Assembly (NCBI RefSeq): GCF_001625195.1
Contig: NC_054391.1
Span: forward strand, 2,170,001 to 2,234,000
DNA: 64,000 bases
From: Drechmeria coniospora
Taxonomy: Eukaryota > Ascomycota > Sordariomycetes > Hypocreales > Ophiocordycipitaceae
Reading direction: 5' to 3'
Each line of letters opens with the position of its first letter. The first letter of the stretch is position 1. Positions 36,789 through 48,304 of the stretch are shown piece by piece. The notes under the pieces are model-generated. The model did no database searches, was not told the DNA's origin, and was given only the letters and a program-made list of their open reading frames with translations. The position numbers and the translations under genes are program-made.

Positions 36789-38101
36789 ATGGGTGCTACC
36801 GATGTTCTGAGCCGCAAGTCAGGCGTCATTGTGGGCGATGACGTGCTCCGTCTGTTCGAGTACGCCCGCGAGAAGCAGTTCGCTATTCCCGCCATTGTCT
36901 GTCTCCCCGGTGTCTTCTCGACCTTGATATGTTCCACTTCCAGTTGGCATATCCTCTTGCCTCGATGGCAATTCCAATTCATCGCCTGCTAATGCGATTT
37001 GCAGAACGTCACCTCATCGTCCACCGTCGTCGCCTCCCTCGAGGCTGCCCGCGATGCCAAGTCTCCCATCATCCTTCAGATGTCGCAGGGTGGCGCAGCC
37101 TACTTTGCTGGGAAGGTATCAGGGCCTCAGCGTTCTCCACCCCCGGTCGCATCGGTTGCTGACTTAGGTCGTCGGTAGGGTGTGAGCAACGGTGACCAGG
37201 CTGCTTCCATCGCCGGTTCAGTCGCTGGTGCTCACTACATCCGCTCCATCGCTCCCTCGTACGGCGTTCCTGTTGTCTTGCACACTGATCATTGTGCCAA
37301 GAAGCTCCTGCCCTGGCTAGATGGCATGCTCGACGCCGATGAAGCCTACTTCAAGTCCAACGGCGAACCCCTCTTCAGCTCGCACATGATCGACCTGTCT
37401 GAGGAGGATGTATCCTGGAATATTGAAACCACTGCCAAGTACCTCAAGCGCGCTGCCCCCATGAAGCAGTGGCTCGAGATGGAGATTGGCATTACTGGAG
37501 GTGAGGAGGATGGCGTCAACAACGAGGATGTCGACAACAACGCCCTCTACACTCAGCCCGAGGATATTCTCACCATCTACAAGACCCTCTCCCCCATCTC
37601 GCCGTACTTTTCCATCGCCGCCGGGTTCGGAAATGTGCACGGCGTCTACAAGCCTGGCAACGTCAAGTTGCACCCCGAACTCCTCGGCAAGCATCAAGCC
37701 CACGTCAAGGCTTCCCTCGGCTCCAAGATGGACAAGCCCGTCTTCTTTGTCTTCCATGGTGGCTCGGGCTCGTCCAAGCAGGAGTACCTGGACGCCATCG
37801 GCCACGGCGTCGTGAAGGTCAACATGGATACGGATATGCAGTTCGCCTACATGTCCGGCATTCGAGACTACGTGCTGAACAAGAAAGAGTATTTATTGAC
37901 ATCGGTTGGCAACCCCGACGGCGCAGACAAGCCCAACAAGAAACATTTCGACGTAAGTTTGCCCCCTGCTAATACGGCACCGAATGAAACGGCTAATGGT
38001 CAAAATCGCAGCCCCGCGTCTGGGTTCGAGAGGGTGAAAAAACCATGTCTAAGCGAGTGACTGAGGCCCTGAAGGACTTCAATTGCGCCGGACAGGTGTA
38101 G
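36789..38101 (+). CDS. FBA1: Fructose-bisphosphate aldolase, class II
   Basis: This zinc-dependent glycolytic and gluconeogenic enzyme cleaves fructose 1,6-bisphosphate. Four exons (36789-36896, 37005-37115, 37179-37952, 38012-38101) join to 360 residues against 359 in yeast Fba1. The N-terminus is MGATDVLSRKSGVIVGDDV. Zinc-site histidines are visible in VLHTDHCAKKLLPW and in GFGNVHGVYKPGNV, and the phosphate-binding loop in FHGGSGSS. The C-terminus is VREGEKTMSKRVTEALKDF. Introns are 108, 63 and 59 bp; the first has GTCTGT as donor, which is less usual but keeps the frame. It is convergent with the KES1-type gene. Together with enolase it puts two glycolytic genes in one 30-kb interval, but unlinked in transcription. 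Confidence 0.96.
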
Positions 38102-38531
38102 GGACGGGCGTATACCAAACCCTGGGCAATGCCTGACGGATTTACAAGTTCACGATCTGGGGGCAAAGCTTGCGTCAACTAAAATTATATAGAGATTAGC
38201 CATCTGCCAGTGGCACCGGCGAGTGACGTGTGGAATTTCAAGGTGTTACAATAATGGACATGACATCCTTGCGTCCGTTCCAAAATACCACACGGGGGCC
38301 ACCGAATGATGTCCATAGCTGCCTGATAGAACAGTCTTAGTCTTGGAGGCAATATCGGATTCATTCCGACGATTGTACAGCAGCACCCCAAACGGTCGCC
38401 AACCTTCCTTTGCGCCACGTTTGGATTTACTTCCGTGTGTATGATGATAAACACCCATCCCAACGAATTCTGTACATTTCCCTTGCGGCTGGGACGGTGA
38501 CATCCTATCATATTATGCTCTGCGGGTCGTT
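38102..38531. other. Convergent FBA1/KES1 intergenic region
   Basis: Only 430 bp separate the two stop codons. No gene or repeat is seen; the region presumably holds the two 3' UTRs. Confidence 0.55.
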
Positions 38532-39862
38532 TCAGCTCGGCGATTCTTGTCCAAGGATATCCTTTCGAATCCGTTGATCATCAACGGTGCTCAACTGCTC
38601 GGTTGAGACCAAGGCTGCCTTCTCGTTGCTATATCTCCAAAGACCACCCGTTTTATCCTGATCGCCATTGGCTGGCATTCCAGCGTCCTTTCCCAGCGCA
38701 AGCAGGGTCTCGTCGTCACCTTGGACTGCAACGAAGTACCGTCTCTCCCAACTTCTGCTCTCTTCTCGTTCCTTGATTCGCAAGCTCCGCTGCGCATTCT
38801 CAATTTTGCTCTTCTCGGTTGATACTGCATCCATATCACCCTTCTGGATAGCTTCAGCTACTTTGGCCCAAGCTCTGCGGGATTCCAGAGGGTGCTGCTT
38901 CTCGACCGGCGCAAGCTGAAGCTCTGTTTGGGCCGTCCCGGCGGCATCATAGGTCGAGACGAGGGTTGACTTGGAGTTATTCCTCGCAGGGCCCTCGTAG
39001 ATTTCGAACTCCTTGGTCCATTGCCCGGTTATGTTGTACAGCACGTTTTCTTCCTTGCCAGTGGGGTGCAGCACGGCTGTAACGGTGTTCTTCTTGCCAG
39101 AAAGCCAGCCCCTTCCACTGTAGTCAATTCTGGCAGTGTATCCGCTTGAACTAGTAATCGTGCTTGTACCATCTAGCTCGACAAACGGAGTGCCGAAAAT
39201 CAGGCCCTCGATATGCAGGCTCGGAAGTGTGATGAGGTAACGTTCCGTCATTTGCTTGCTGTTCGCTGATCTAGTTGGGACTGTGAGCACGGCATGCCCA
39301 ATTTGCCTCACAATAATTGTACTCTTGAACGTGGCCTTTTGTGCGTTGTAGCCCTCAAGCTGGACTCCGGTCTTCTTATTGTGGATGCAGTACGCGGTCG
39401 TTGGGGGGTGGTGGCTGACTTGTTCGGAGATAAGCGTCGTCTCGCCAACCTCATCAGTCCATTTACCGAGAAAAAGCTCGCCAAGGAAAGGATTCAGAGG
39501 CTTCTTCTCGTTGCCAAACTGCTCGCTGCGACTGGCGTATTGGTGCTTGAGTGTTGAAAGAAACCATTTGAGGACGAGCAAGGCGCGTTTGGCTGGGTCG
39601 GCCTCGGCTGCTGGGGCAGTGAGGATTGGTGGGTGGGTGGCCCAATAGGATGAGAACTCAGTGAGAGACTGAGAGGAGAGAATGAAGGGTGGCGCGGTGA
39701 GGGAGGAGAGATCGCCGTTGAAGGAAGCGATGGACTACATCCTACCAGTCAGCCTAGCTACACAGTTGCAGCCATCGTAATTCAGCAGCGTACCTTCAGA
39801 AAGGCGGACCAGCTACTCGCAGCAGCTTGGGAGTATGAAGTAGCTGCAGAGGCTGAAGACAT
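38532..39862 (-). CDS. KES1: Oxysterol-binding protein-related protein, KES1/OSH4 type
   Basis: These proteins exchange sterol for PI4P between membranes and influence Golgi traffic. Two exons on the minus strand (39794-39862, 38532-39734) give 423 residues; yeast Kes1 has 434. Exon 1 codes MSSASAATSYSQAAASSWSA through FLK and splices to SIASFNGDLSSLTAPPF, matching the lid and start of the family barrel. Landmarks are LNPFLGELFLGKW, the OSBP fingerprint EQVSHHPP, and the late KE-F-E-I-Y-E-G-P block. There is no PH domain or ankyrin repeat, so this is the short OSH4-like class. The intron is 59 bp. The tail after about residue 330 is highly charged. Confidence 0.93.
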
Positions 39863-40229
39863 AGTGGCATCTACCCAGGCAAAGAATGCTGGCAATGATT
39901 TTGTGAGTGAAGTCGGTCGATATGAAAGGTTAATGGAAACTGGAAGGACGATGGTGATGTGTTCATTTCTCTTGAACGCAGCATTAGACTTGCGTTAAGA
40001 GATACTGCTAGCTTCCTTTCATGTGTTTTAGTCTAGGCAATCCAAGAATAAAATAGCCGCAGTTGTATACTAGTCCGCAATTAATAATAAAGGGCTAGCA
40101 ATAATTGAAATAATAACAATTCAATTAAGGAAGCAGTTATTAATATAACTAACTATATAAGTACTAGTAGAACTAATATAGCAGATTATTACAGTCTCAG
40201 GCTATACATAAGCATAGTATAAGACAGGT
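39863..40229. other. Promoter side of KES1, grading into AT-rich repeat DNA
   Basis: The first ~150 bp are of normal composition and should hold the KES1 promoter. From about 40040 the sequence becomes AT-rich and repeat-like. Confidence 0.5.
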
Positions 40230-40427
40230 ATAAGGCTAAGCGCCTAAGTAGAGCTTAGATAAACAGGAAGGCGGGGCCGCCCTAGGAGTAGGGTACGCCC
40301 CGGCTATAAAAGGAGTATATATACAGAAGCTTAAAAGGGATTAAGCTTTAGTCTTAAATACTATTTAATTTCTAAAAGAAAGCCTATTTACTTACCTAAC
40401 TATCTTTAAACCGGTCCGCCTATTATA
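40230..40427 (+). mobile_element. Eroded LTR, family B
   Basis: It matches the LTR at 61334-61536 throughout (GGAAGGCGGGGCCGCCCTAG, CGCCCCGGCTATAAAAGGAG, AAGCTTTAGTCTTAAATACT) with mostly C-to-T and G-to-A differences. The TATAAAAGG in this copy is a credible TATA box in the sense direction. The ends are approximate. Confidence 0.72.
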
Positions 40428-40754
40428 ATAGGTAGTTATAGGCCTACTTAAATAACCTATTTATTAGAAGCTCTAGTTTAATTATAGACTTCCCTTATAT
40501 AAGTCTTTTAATAAACCTTTATAAGATTCCTAAAGTAAGAACTTAGTAATTTTATAGTATTTAGAGTTCCCCTCTTAGTATAAGAAAAGTAAAGCCGAAT
40601 TATTAAACTTAAAAATAGAAAGTAACTTACAAAAGAGCTATTCTTAATTTATAATAATTATTTTACTTATAATAATTACTTTGAATTTATACTAGTTTAA
40701 AATAAATTCAGAATATAATTATACTTACTATAGTATTTAGTTATACTTATATTA

Positions 40755-40862
40755 CGGACTAACCCTAATTGTTACGATGCTGACTAGCAGGAAGGCAGTA
40801 TATGCAAAGACTGTAGAATTTTCGAACTAAGGAGGAAGAAAAGAAAAAGAAAATAATAAGTA
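40755..40862. mobile_element. Fragment of element C
   Basis: TTACGGACTAACCC is followed by the reverse complement of about 54055-54140 in the element C copy (for example GCTGACTAGCAGGAAGGCAG). It is truncated by the LTR that follows at 40866. Confidence 0.65.
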
Positions 40863-40865
40863 AGG

Positions 40866-41037
40866 TGTTACGGAGTCGCTAGGCGACTGCTCTAGGACTC
40901 TCAATAATGTTTATTAAAAGACTTGAAGGATAGGAAAACTACTTGGCAACTAGGGCTTCTAGTTATGTGCGTTCCTCCTAGTGGGTCCCTTAGTTCCCTC
41001 CGTTCTCCTATATCGGGCTAAGCCCGATACCATAACA
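40866..41037 (-). mobile_element. Solo LTR, family A (172 bp)
   Basis: A complete LTR, TGTTACGG to CCATAACA, lies only 14 bp from the complete chromovirus and in the same orientation. The flanks TAAGG and GCTTA do not match, so its target duplication is lost or the copy has recombined. Confidence 0.88.
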
Positions 41038-41051
41038 GCTTAGCTAGTAGC

Positions 41052-41222
41052 TGTTACGGAGTCGCTAGGCGACTGCTCTAGGACTCTCAATAATGTTTAT
41101 TAAAAGACTTAAAGGAGGGAAAACTACCTAACAACTAGGGCTTCTAGTTGTATGCGTTCCTCCTAGTGGGTCCCTTGGTTCCCTTCGTTCTCCTATATCG
41201 GGCTAAGCCCGATACCATAACA
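41052..41222 (-). repeat. 3' LTR of the chromovirus
   Basis: It runs TGTTACGG to CCATAACA on the plus strand. In sense direction it starts with the TATCGGGCT/AGCCCGATA hairpin, has AATAAA after AAGTCTTTT, and ends in a second hairpin AGTCGCTAGGCGACT. A purine-rich stretch (sense GGTGGAGCGAGACGG, 41223-41239) just outside it is a candidate polypurine tract. Confidence 0.93.
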
Positions 41223-41762
41223 TACCGTCTCGCTCCACCCGTTCGAAGTAAAGTCTGGCTATAGCCGTAGCCAAACCGCCCTTCCTAAGGCTGGTTTTCC
41301 CAATCCGTAGCTCCCCCGAATTTTTTTTTTTTTTTTTTTTCGGGTATTCGTTGGGTGCTTGGCGTGCGCGGTCTCCTCCCTATATCGTCCCCTATTTAGG
41401 GTTTACTGGTTACCCGGGGCAACCAATTCCACCCCGTTCCGTCCCCTCCTCGGGTATTTACCGGGTGCTCGCCGGGTGCCTAAGGCGCCCGGCGTTACCC
41501 CGCTTTTCCCCCTCGCTACTCCCTCCATATTGCCTTCTCCGTTCCCGTTCTGTTGCGCTTCTCGTTCCTCTTTCCTTTAACCATCGTACCTACCCGTTTT
41601 TTAGCTTCTCGCCGTACAATTGTTGTTAACTCCTTTGCCGCCTCCTGTTGCGCCTGCTCCCCTATTGCTGTTGTTCCTCCCCCGTGAGGTAGGTTGCTGC
41701 TTCCTCGTTAGGGCCGTTCCGTATGTCCTTCGGGCCGTTGGCTGACAAGCTGGTGACGATAG

Positions 41763-42953
41763 GAACTGTTAATCCTACTCTCGCCGCTGTTGCTCCTCCC
41801 TCGTAGAGGACTTGTTTACCTTTTCGTTGCTACTGCCGCTGCCATTATATCTACCGCCGCGAGTGCTCCTCCCCCCCCTCCCGGACGCGGTTCGGGCCCT
41901 CGTTATGGCTACTATACCGATAAGTCGGACCGCCGTTGCGCCCTGGGCGACTACCTGGTGGAGGGTAACTCCTCCGATAAGGAGTTCGTACCTCCGGAGG
42001 AGGTGCGCGGAATGTGCCTCCCCTGCGTTAATCGCCTCGTTACTAGCGGCCGTAACGACTGCGTGCCGGGCCGTAGTGCTGGCTGCCGTACGTGCGTGCG
42101 CGCGCACGCTAAATGCGTCTAGGTACCGCATTTGTTCGCCGCGCGCCCTTAACTGCGTTGCGCCCTGCGCGACCTTTGTGCTTGCGCCCAGCGCAACGTC
42201 TACATCCTGGTCGAGGCCCGCCCCAAGGTCGGGACCGTACCGGGCGCTCGCGTCGTCCTCTCGCCCGAATTTCTGGCCCTAGGCCGAGTTTGGGCTTGCA
42301 CCCTGGCTCTGGCCGAGATGGAGCCCGCCCCCGTGCGCCCCGCCTACACCCTCGCCCCCGTGCCGGGTGTTGTCTCCCCCCCTGCCGCCGCCGACGACAA
42401 CGACGACCCGAACCGCACCCTCGTCCTTACCGCCAACGCCTTAACCCCGACTCGAGCGGGTGGCCGTTCCGGCGCTGTGCCGAGCATGCAGCTCGGCGTG
42501 TTTGCCCAGGGCGTGGCTCGGGCCCTAACGGGTATCCAGAGTAACGTGCGCGGCCTCGCCCGCCGTCAGCAGGCGCAGGAGGGCGTCAGTGCCGAGTTAG
42601 TAGCCACTTTGGCCGAGATGCGCCGCGATATTTATGAGTCGTGCGAGTCTTGCGCTAGCGGTTCCCCCTCGGTGCGCCGTCCCGCCCCCTCTACTCCCCG
42701 CGTCGCCCGCAATTGCAGCAGGTCGCGCTCGTCCCGTATAGCCGACGCGACTCCGTCGCGCCGCCCCATCGCCTCCGCCCCTTATATCGCCCAAGTCGCC
42801 CGGCGCCTTCGTTTTGTGCCCCTGCCCCCGCCCCCCTCGGTTACGTTCTGCCCCCGCCCGAGTACCGCAACGGACAGTTTCGAGACCCTCCCCGAGGAGG
42901 ATACCGAGGAGGACGAGAGTAAGGAGGATACAGAGACCGACAAGTCTAAGTAG
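41763..42953 (+). pseudogene. Antisense cysteine-rich open frame carried by the chromovirus
   Basis: On the strand opposite gag-pol, one frame runs from 41763 to a stop at 42951-42953. It is interrupted only by TAG at 42120 and TAA at 42150, each one C-to-T step (in CpA context) from a Gln codon. The predicted product has a Pro-rich start, a cysteine cluster (CLPCVNRL, then CRTCVRAHAKC) and a further Cys-rich stretch. A helical, probably coiled region (about 42470-42640) and an acidic tail follow. The sequence is GC-rich and far less broken than pol on the other strand. An ATG at 41723 opens another frame that ends at 41804, so the true N-terminus may involve a frameshift or an intron. I do not recognise the family. 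The cysteine cluster may bind zinc; that is inference. Confidence 0.6.
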
Positions 42954-43099
42954 TACGGCTAGCGTGTGTCCGTAGTGGTAGTATCGGGTTGGGCCCTTAT
43001 CGGGGGCGCTCCGGGGCCGATTTTTTCCTTCGGTATAGTTGAAATTTTACGTTTCGTTTTGCGGCTTGCCCGCGCTCCGCCGTTCGTATAGGGATCTCC

Positions 43100-46000
43100 C
43101 TATTGCCGCGTAAATTCCTCTAGGGCTTCCGTTTGTGCTAGAGCCTCTATCGGTTCCCAGGTTAGTTGTTCGTAACCCAGCCATTTTACAAGGGCATTGC
43201 GTTATCCCCCTCGGCCTCGGGCCCCCCTTGTAGCAAGGATGCATTCGACCTAGTATTCCTCTTGCAAGGTACCGTCCTCGTTTTAGACTAGCAGTAGGCC
43301 TGGCTCCGAATCCCGTACCACCTGACTAGGTAAGGGGTCGTTTGCTGCCCTTTCGATAAGGTCTATATAGAAGGTAGGGTGTAAGCCCTAAGGAATATCT
43401 AGTGTTACTGTAAGTAGTGTTGGTACTGCTAGTACTATAAACTTAGAAGCAACCTAGTCTAGCTTTCTGTATAGCCTGTTGGTTTTAATATGTCTAAGGC
43501 TAAGCTAGACCTTATCGCCTACCTAGAACTTTTCTGCTAGGCGACCTAAAGCTACTGCCGACTTGTGTAAGTATTGTTGTACAAAGGCAATAGCCGCTTG
43601 TGTAATTTCTGTTCCTTCCCTTAGGTATTGTAGGAAAGCAATAACCCTCCCTTTTGGTATTATTACGCTTGCCTGATCGTCCTCTACCCTCGGTATTGTA
43701 CCGATTTCGTAGCCTAACAATAGCTTGTTTGGGCTAACTCCTGTAACTAAAGACTCCCTATTGTTTAGGGCCAGCTGGTAGGCGGCTAGGTGGGCCGGCC
43801 AGTCGAATTGCTTAAACGAGATTAGGATCCTTAGGGTAGCTTGAATTTCCTAATTTGCCCTCTCGGTGCCCCTATCCGTCTGGGGGTAGTGTGAAGTTAA
43901 TAGGAGTTACTCCGTACCAATAAGGGAGCATAGGGATGTCCAGAACTTACTGAGCCAGTCTAATCCCCGATCCGTTATAATCTGGGCGGGAAAACCCCTA
44001 AATCGCTACTAGTAGGTCTTGAACCGTTCTGTATAAGCCTCTGCGCTTATTATAGTTATTGCCTTAAGTTGGATGAATTTGGAGAGGCGGTCTGTAATAA
44101 CCATTAAGAATTAGGGGTCCTTATCGTTCTGTACTAGTAGGTCGGTTATAAAGTCGATCGATATTTACTTCCAGTAACGGTCTGGTAGGGGGATTGGTTG
44201 TAGGAGTCCCTGTCTCGGTAGACGGCTCTTACAGCTCTAGTAGCAGTAGTAATTCCAAACATACCGCGCTACGTCCTGTAATATACTATCCTAGTGGAAG
44301 TCCCGCTAAAGTGCGCGGAATGTTCCGTTACGACTAGGGTGGCCCGATATAGGTGATTCGTGTACCTATTGTATTATTCGCGTTGTTAGTAGTTCCTAGG
44401 CAGGTACCTATAGGCGTCCCCTATAGTATATTGCGCCGTAGGCACTAATGGTACAATCGGCCGTTTGTTCTTTTGTCTTCGCTTCTGCCGGGAATTTCCG
44501 CGCGCCTGTTGCTACTGCTTGTCGTCGAGCTTTGTATATTGTATTGTTTTGTAGCGCTTAGTCCTACAATTCCTATAGGTAGGGTTCCGGGAAGAGCAGT
44601 CGGCCGGCTGGCGTATCCTGTGGAAATAGCGTCTCCCTCCCTATTTATCCTTGTACTGCTGGGAGCAGTCCCTGTACTGCTGGGGGCAGTTGGGATGTAT
44701 CGATAGCTCCCTGTCCCCCTTCTGTCTCTGGACGGGCCCGATCCGCCCTTGTGTTTGTAGCTATTATATCTTGGGCACTTAGTACTTTGCAGCCAGCCCG
44801 GGCCCGGTCTGTCCCTGTATTTACCCGATTTGTGCCTGTGTTTGTAATTGCTGTATCCTGGGTGTCCTAGGCGTTGGGACCTTCTTGCGCGGGTTAGCCT
44901 TTGGGCGCCTCCTGCAGTATAGAGATTGATACCGGCCGAAGTATTTATCCTAGGCGTAGTGCATCCTCCTCGTCTTGTTCCCGATACGAGAGCGCATCCG
45001 GCCATTGTACTTACGAGCCCGGTCTGTACTGTAGCGAGTAATTAAAGTTTGCAAGGACTTCCGCCTATTGTGCCTGTTGTTCCGATATCTCCCGCGGTTT
45101 GGTAAAGTATTTGAGGTTCTTGTAGTCCGTTAGAATAGTAAATAGTTCCGTAACGCCTCGTAGGTCTACCGACTACGCCTTAAGACAGCTAATAACTGCT
45201 AGGAGTTCCTTATCGTAAATTGTATAGTTCCTTTCTGCTAGTGTAAGTTTGGCTGAGTAGTAGGCTACTGGTCGTAGGACCCCCTTGCTGTCGATTTGCA
45301 AGAGGTATCCGCCTAGTGCCTTGCCTAAGCAATCGGTCTTAATAAGAGTCTTCCTGTCTGGGTCCTATTGTGCTAGGATTGGGTATAACGAAAAGGTACG
45401 CTTAAGGGATTGGAAGGCTGCGTCTTCTTCGGGTCCCTAGCAAAATAGTATACCCTTCCCTGTAAGGGCTGTAAGTGGTTCCGTAAGGCTTGCAAAATTG
45501 GGAATAAATTTGCGGTAGAAGTTCGCAAAGCCTAGGAAGCTCCTAATCCCCCTCACCTTAGTAGGTAGTTACTATTCTTGAATTGCAGCGATTTTCGCTA
45601 GGTTGGGCCTAACCTTAACGCCTGCTTGGATAATAAACCCAAGGTATTTAACTTTTATTGTTGCGAATACGTACTTATCGAGATCTAGGTAAAGACCGGC
45701 TGCCTGGAGCCGCTTGAGGATTTCCCTAACCTTAGTAATGTGGTCGGCCTTCGATCCGGAAGTATAGATTAGGATATCGTCTAGATAGGCTATAACCCAC
45801 TCCCCTAATTTGTCCTGCAATACCCCGTTAATGTATCTCTGGAATAAAGCTAGTGCTCCGGCTAGGCCGAAGGGACAGACTAACTATTTGAATAGACCAA
45901 ATCGTATACGGAATGCCGTAAGCGGTTTATCTCTAGGCGCTATACGTAACTTATGGAATACTGCTCGTACGTCCAGTTTAGTAAACCAGCGTGCCCCTGA

Positions 46001-46990
46001 GAGTAAGCGGAGCGTTTCCTTAACCAGCGGGAGTGGGTAACGATCCTGTTGTATAATCTTATTTAGGGCCCGGTAGTCTACATATAGCCTCCATCCTCCG
46101 TTTTCTTTCTTAGTAAGTAGTATTAGTGCTACTGCTACTAACGAACTTGCCCGTATCTATCCTTTGTCCAGTAGGTCTGTAATCTGCTTGCGGACTTTAA
46201 GTAGTTGGTCTTGTAGTATATTGTATAGTGGGCCCTAGGGTAGCTGTAGCGTTTCTCCCTTGTCGTTTTATTATAGTCGGATGTAGTGGTCTTAGGAGCC
46301 CTAGTGTAGTGGTAGGCCTAAGGCCTATTCCTTATCGAAAAGATTAGCGTAGTCCTAGAGGGCTGCCGGGAGAGTAGGTAGGGCTGTTGTTATTGTATTT
46401 GTGCTTCTAGGTACTTATAGTGCTGTTTCTTATAGTTTCGTTGCTATTTCTCGCAAGCTTGTTACTACTAGTACTCCCTGTTGTTTCCGTAAAAAGGTTT
46501 GTACTAGCGTAAGGTATACCTCCTGGGATCTATCGGAAGGGCGAATGTCGTTTGCTTATACGATTTAGTTACCTACCGCCCCGATTGTAAGAGTCCGATC
46601 TGTTGCGTTTAGGGTTACCCGTCGGTATTCTATTTATAGTAGGCCTAGTATAGCGTCTCGACTTAGGCCTGGGATAACGTATAGGAGTACTGGGCTCTCC
46701 CAGCTATCTATATCGATTGTTATACGGACTATGTTGGTTATTGTAGGGTAGGTAAGGGTGTTGCTTGTATTCCGCCGAGATATTATAACAGCCGTTTGGA
46801 GTAGCCGTTTTGTTAGAAGAGGGATAAGCTTAAGTTGCAGGCGTTGGGCTATCCTTTCGCTAATAGCCCTATAGCAGTCGCAGCCGCTATTGATTTGAAT
46901 ATTAAGGAACCTTGTAGAATTTACAAGTATAGCAATAAGAAAGGGTAGTCTATCCATCCTTAGTGTAATCTTTTTGAACTTGGTTTCCTA
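43100..46990 (-). pseudogene. Pol of the chromovirus (protease, RT, RNase H, integrase, chromodomain)
   Basis: The protease region (46634-46957) retains family character, but its active site reads N-S-G where Asp-Ser/Thr-Gly is expected, consistent with G-to-A decay. Reverse transcriptase carries YLDDIL at about 45776-45793, within the open frame 45572-45820. RNase H and integrase core regions are fragmentary. The integrase C-terminal part is readable at 43523-43720 (PKGRVIAFLQYLREGTE), and a chromodomain follows at about 43100-43260 (LVKWLGYEQLTWEP). Numerous in-frame stops make it non-functional. The chromodomain places the element among chromoviruses, which use it to target chromatin. Confidence 0.85.
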
Positions 46991-47099
46991 ATTCCCCTGG
47001 TTCCTTATAGTCCGCTTGCCTGTAAACCCTTAGTGCCTTTGAGCAAGACTTAGCTCAGAGGCGCTTTGTTTCCCTCCTCTTCCTTGGTCTCTAATTCCT

Positions 47100-48243
47100 T
47101 GCGAATATATTCTTCCCCCCAAGCGGCCTAAATGCTTGTCCCTAGGGTATATAGGATTGCGGCTCGTTGTAGGCATTATTGGATATAGTAGCCTCCCTCC
47201 CTGCAGCGGATATATATACCGGCCGCCCTACGCCTGTCTCTCTCTTCCCGTATGACCTATTTCGCCTACTGTTGGGGCCCGCTTTGGCCTTGGTTCGTTT
47301 TTGTTGTCGGTCTGGTTGTAGCCGCTTTGGGCCCGGCCGTAGCCCTAGAGCCTGCTGTATTGACCCCTAATATTGGGGTGTCGCCGTCCTTGTCGGGTCG
47401 GGGGGTCGCCCTGGCCGTCCCCTGGCCGGGCCCGCCCCGGTCCCTAATTTTATCCTCCATGCGTTGCAATTCCATTTCGGACGCGATTCGTTTGTATGCG
47501 TTAACCGCCTCGTTATAGTTGTTTATTATAGTCCCCCGCTAGAGGATATAGTCCCTCATTCTCTTAGTTAGCCCAATACGGAGCTTTATAAGTTTTACCT
47601 CGCTAGGCCAATGCATCCCTCCTACCAGTATAAGCTTCTTTTCGAAGCGTATAAGGAACGCTGGAAACGACTCCGACGTCCCTTGCCTAATATCCTCCAG
47701 TTCGACAACCGCTAGTCGCTAGCGGTAAGGGTCGCTGTAAGCCGATTCGAGGTACGTTAGGAATTGGAACGGGTCGTAACCGATGCGGGAGCCTTCTTCG
47801 AAGTACGTTATAACTCGTCGCTGGACTTTGGCCGAGAGGTTTTACCAAACGAAGATCCATTGGTCCTGGGCGGACCCGATGAAGTCCTTATCCACTCGGA
47901 GCTTGCGGTCCATGCAGAACTTCCAGGCTGCAAAGGTACCCTTGTTGCCGTTGTACGGGTCCCCGACCGGAATCGGTTTGCGTTTAATACGGGCCCGTAG
48001 TATACCCGACTCGTCCCCGGTCCGCTCCTGCTAGGGGTCGATTGTTGAGGTATCTATTGGCTGGGCCGACGAGTGCCCTGGGTCCTGCTGTGCCTGTTGC
48101 TGCCTATTCTTCTGCAAAGCTGAGATTTATACAGAGTACGTTTCCATTTAGGCGTGCATTCGGCCAAACTCCGTGTGGACTTTTGCCATAAAGTCCTCTA
48201 TAACTTGCTGGAGGTTAATTTCTTTAGGCTTCCCCTTATCCAT
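47100..48243 (-). pseudogene. Gag of the chromovirus
   Basis: Gag starts at the ATG 48243, 61 bp inside the 5' LTR, with MDKGKPKEINLQQVIEDFMA. Characteristic Gag stretches follow (FAAWKFCMDRKLRVDKDFIG; EAVNAYKRIASEMELQRMED, the latter at about 47466-47520). A Gly/Thr/Pro-rich tail and a degenerate CCHC-like knuckle lie near 47172-47215. Several premature stops are each one transition from sense. Confidence 0.8.
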
Positions 48244-48292
48244 TTTGACTTACGATAGTTAGGCTTTTCCTTCCTCCTAACCGGTATAAGTA

Positions 48293-48303
48293 AAGTCTTT
48301 TAA
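48293..48303 (-). promoter_or_regulatory. Candidate self-priming primer-binding site
   Basis: In sense direction the sequence one base after the 5' LTR is TTAAAAGACTT. This is the exact 11-nt reverse complement of AAGTCTTTTAA inside the same LTR (48353-48363). I see no match to a common tRNA 3' end here. Tf1/sushi-type elements prime reverse transcription in this way, with the 5' end of the transcript folding back on the site. Confidence 0.6.
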
Positions 48304-48304
48304 A

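Noticed and set aside
44445..45005. 186-codon minus-strand frame within the chromovirus
   Set aside because: It lies between RNase H and integrase of a decayed pol and reads as an out-of-frame, low-complexity shadow; it is not an independent gene.
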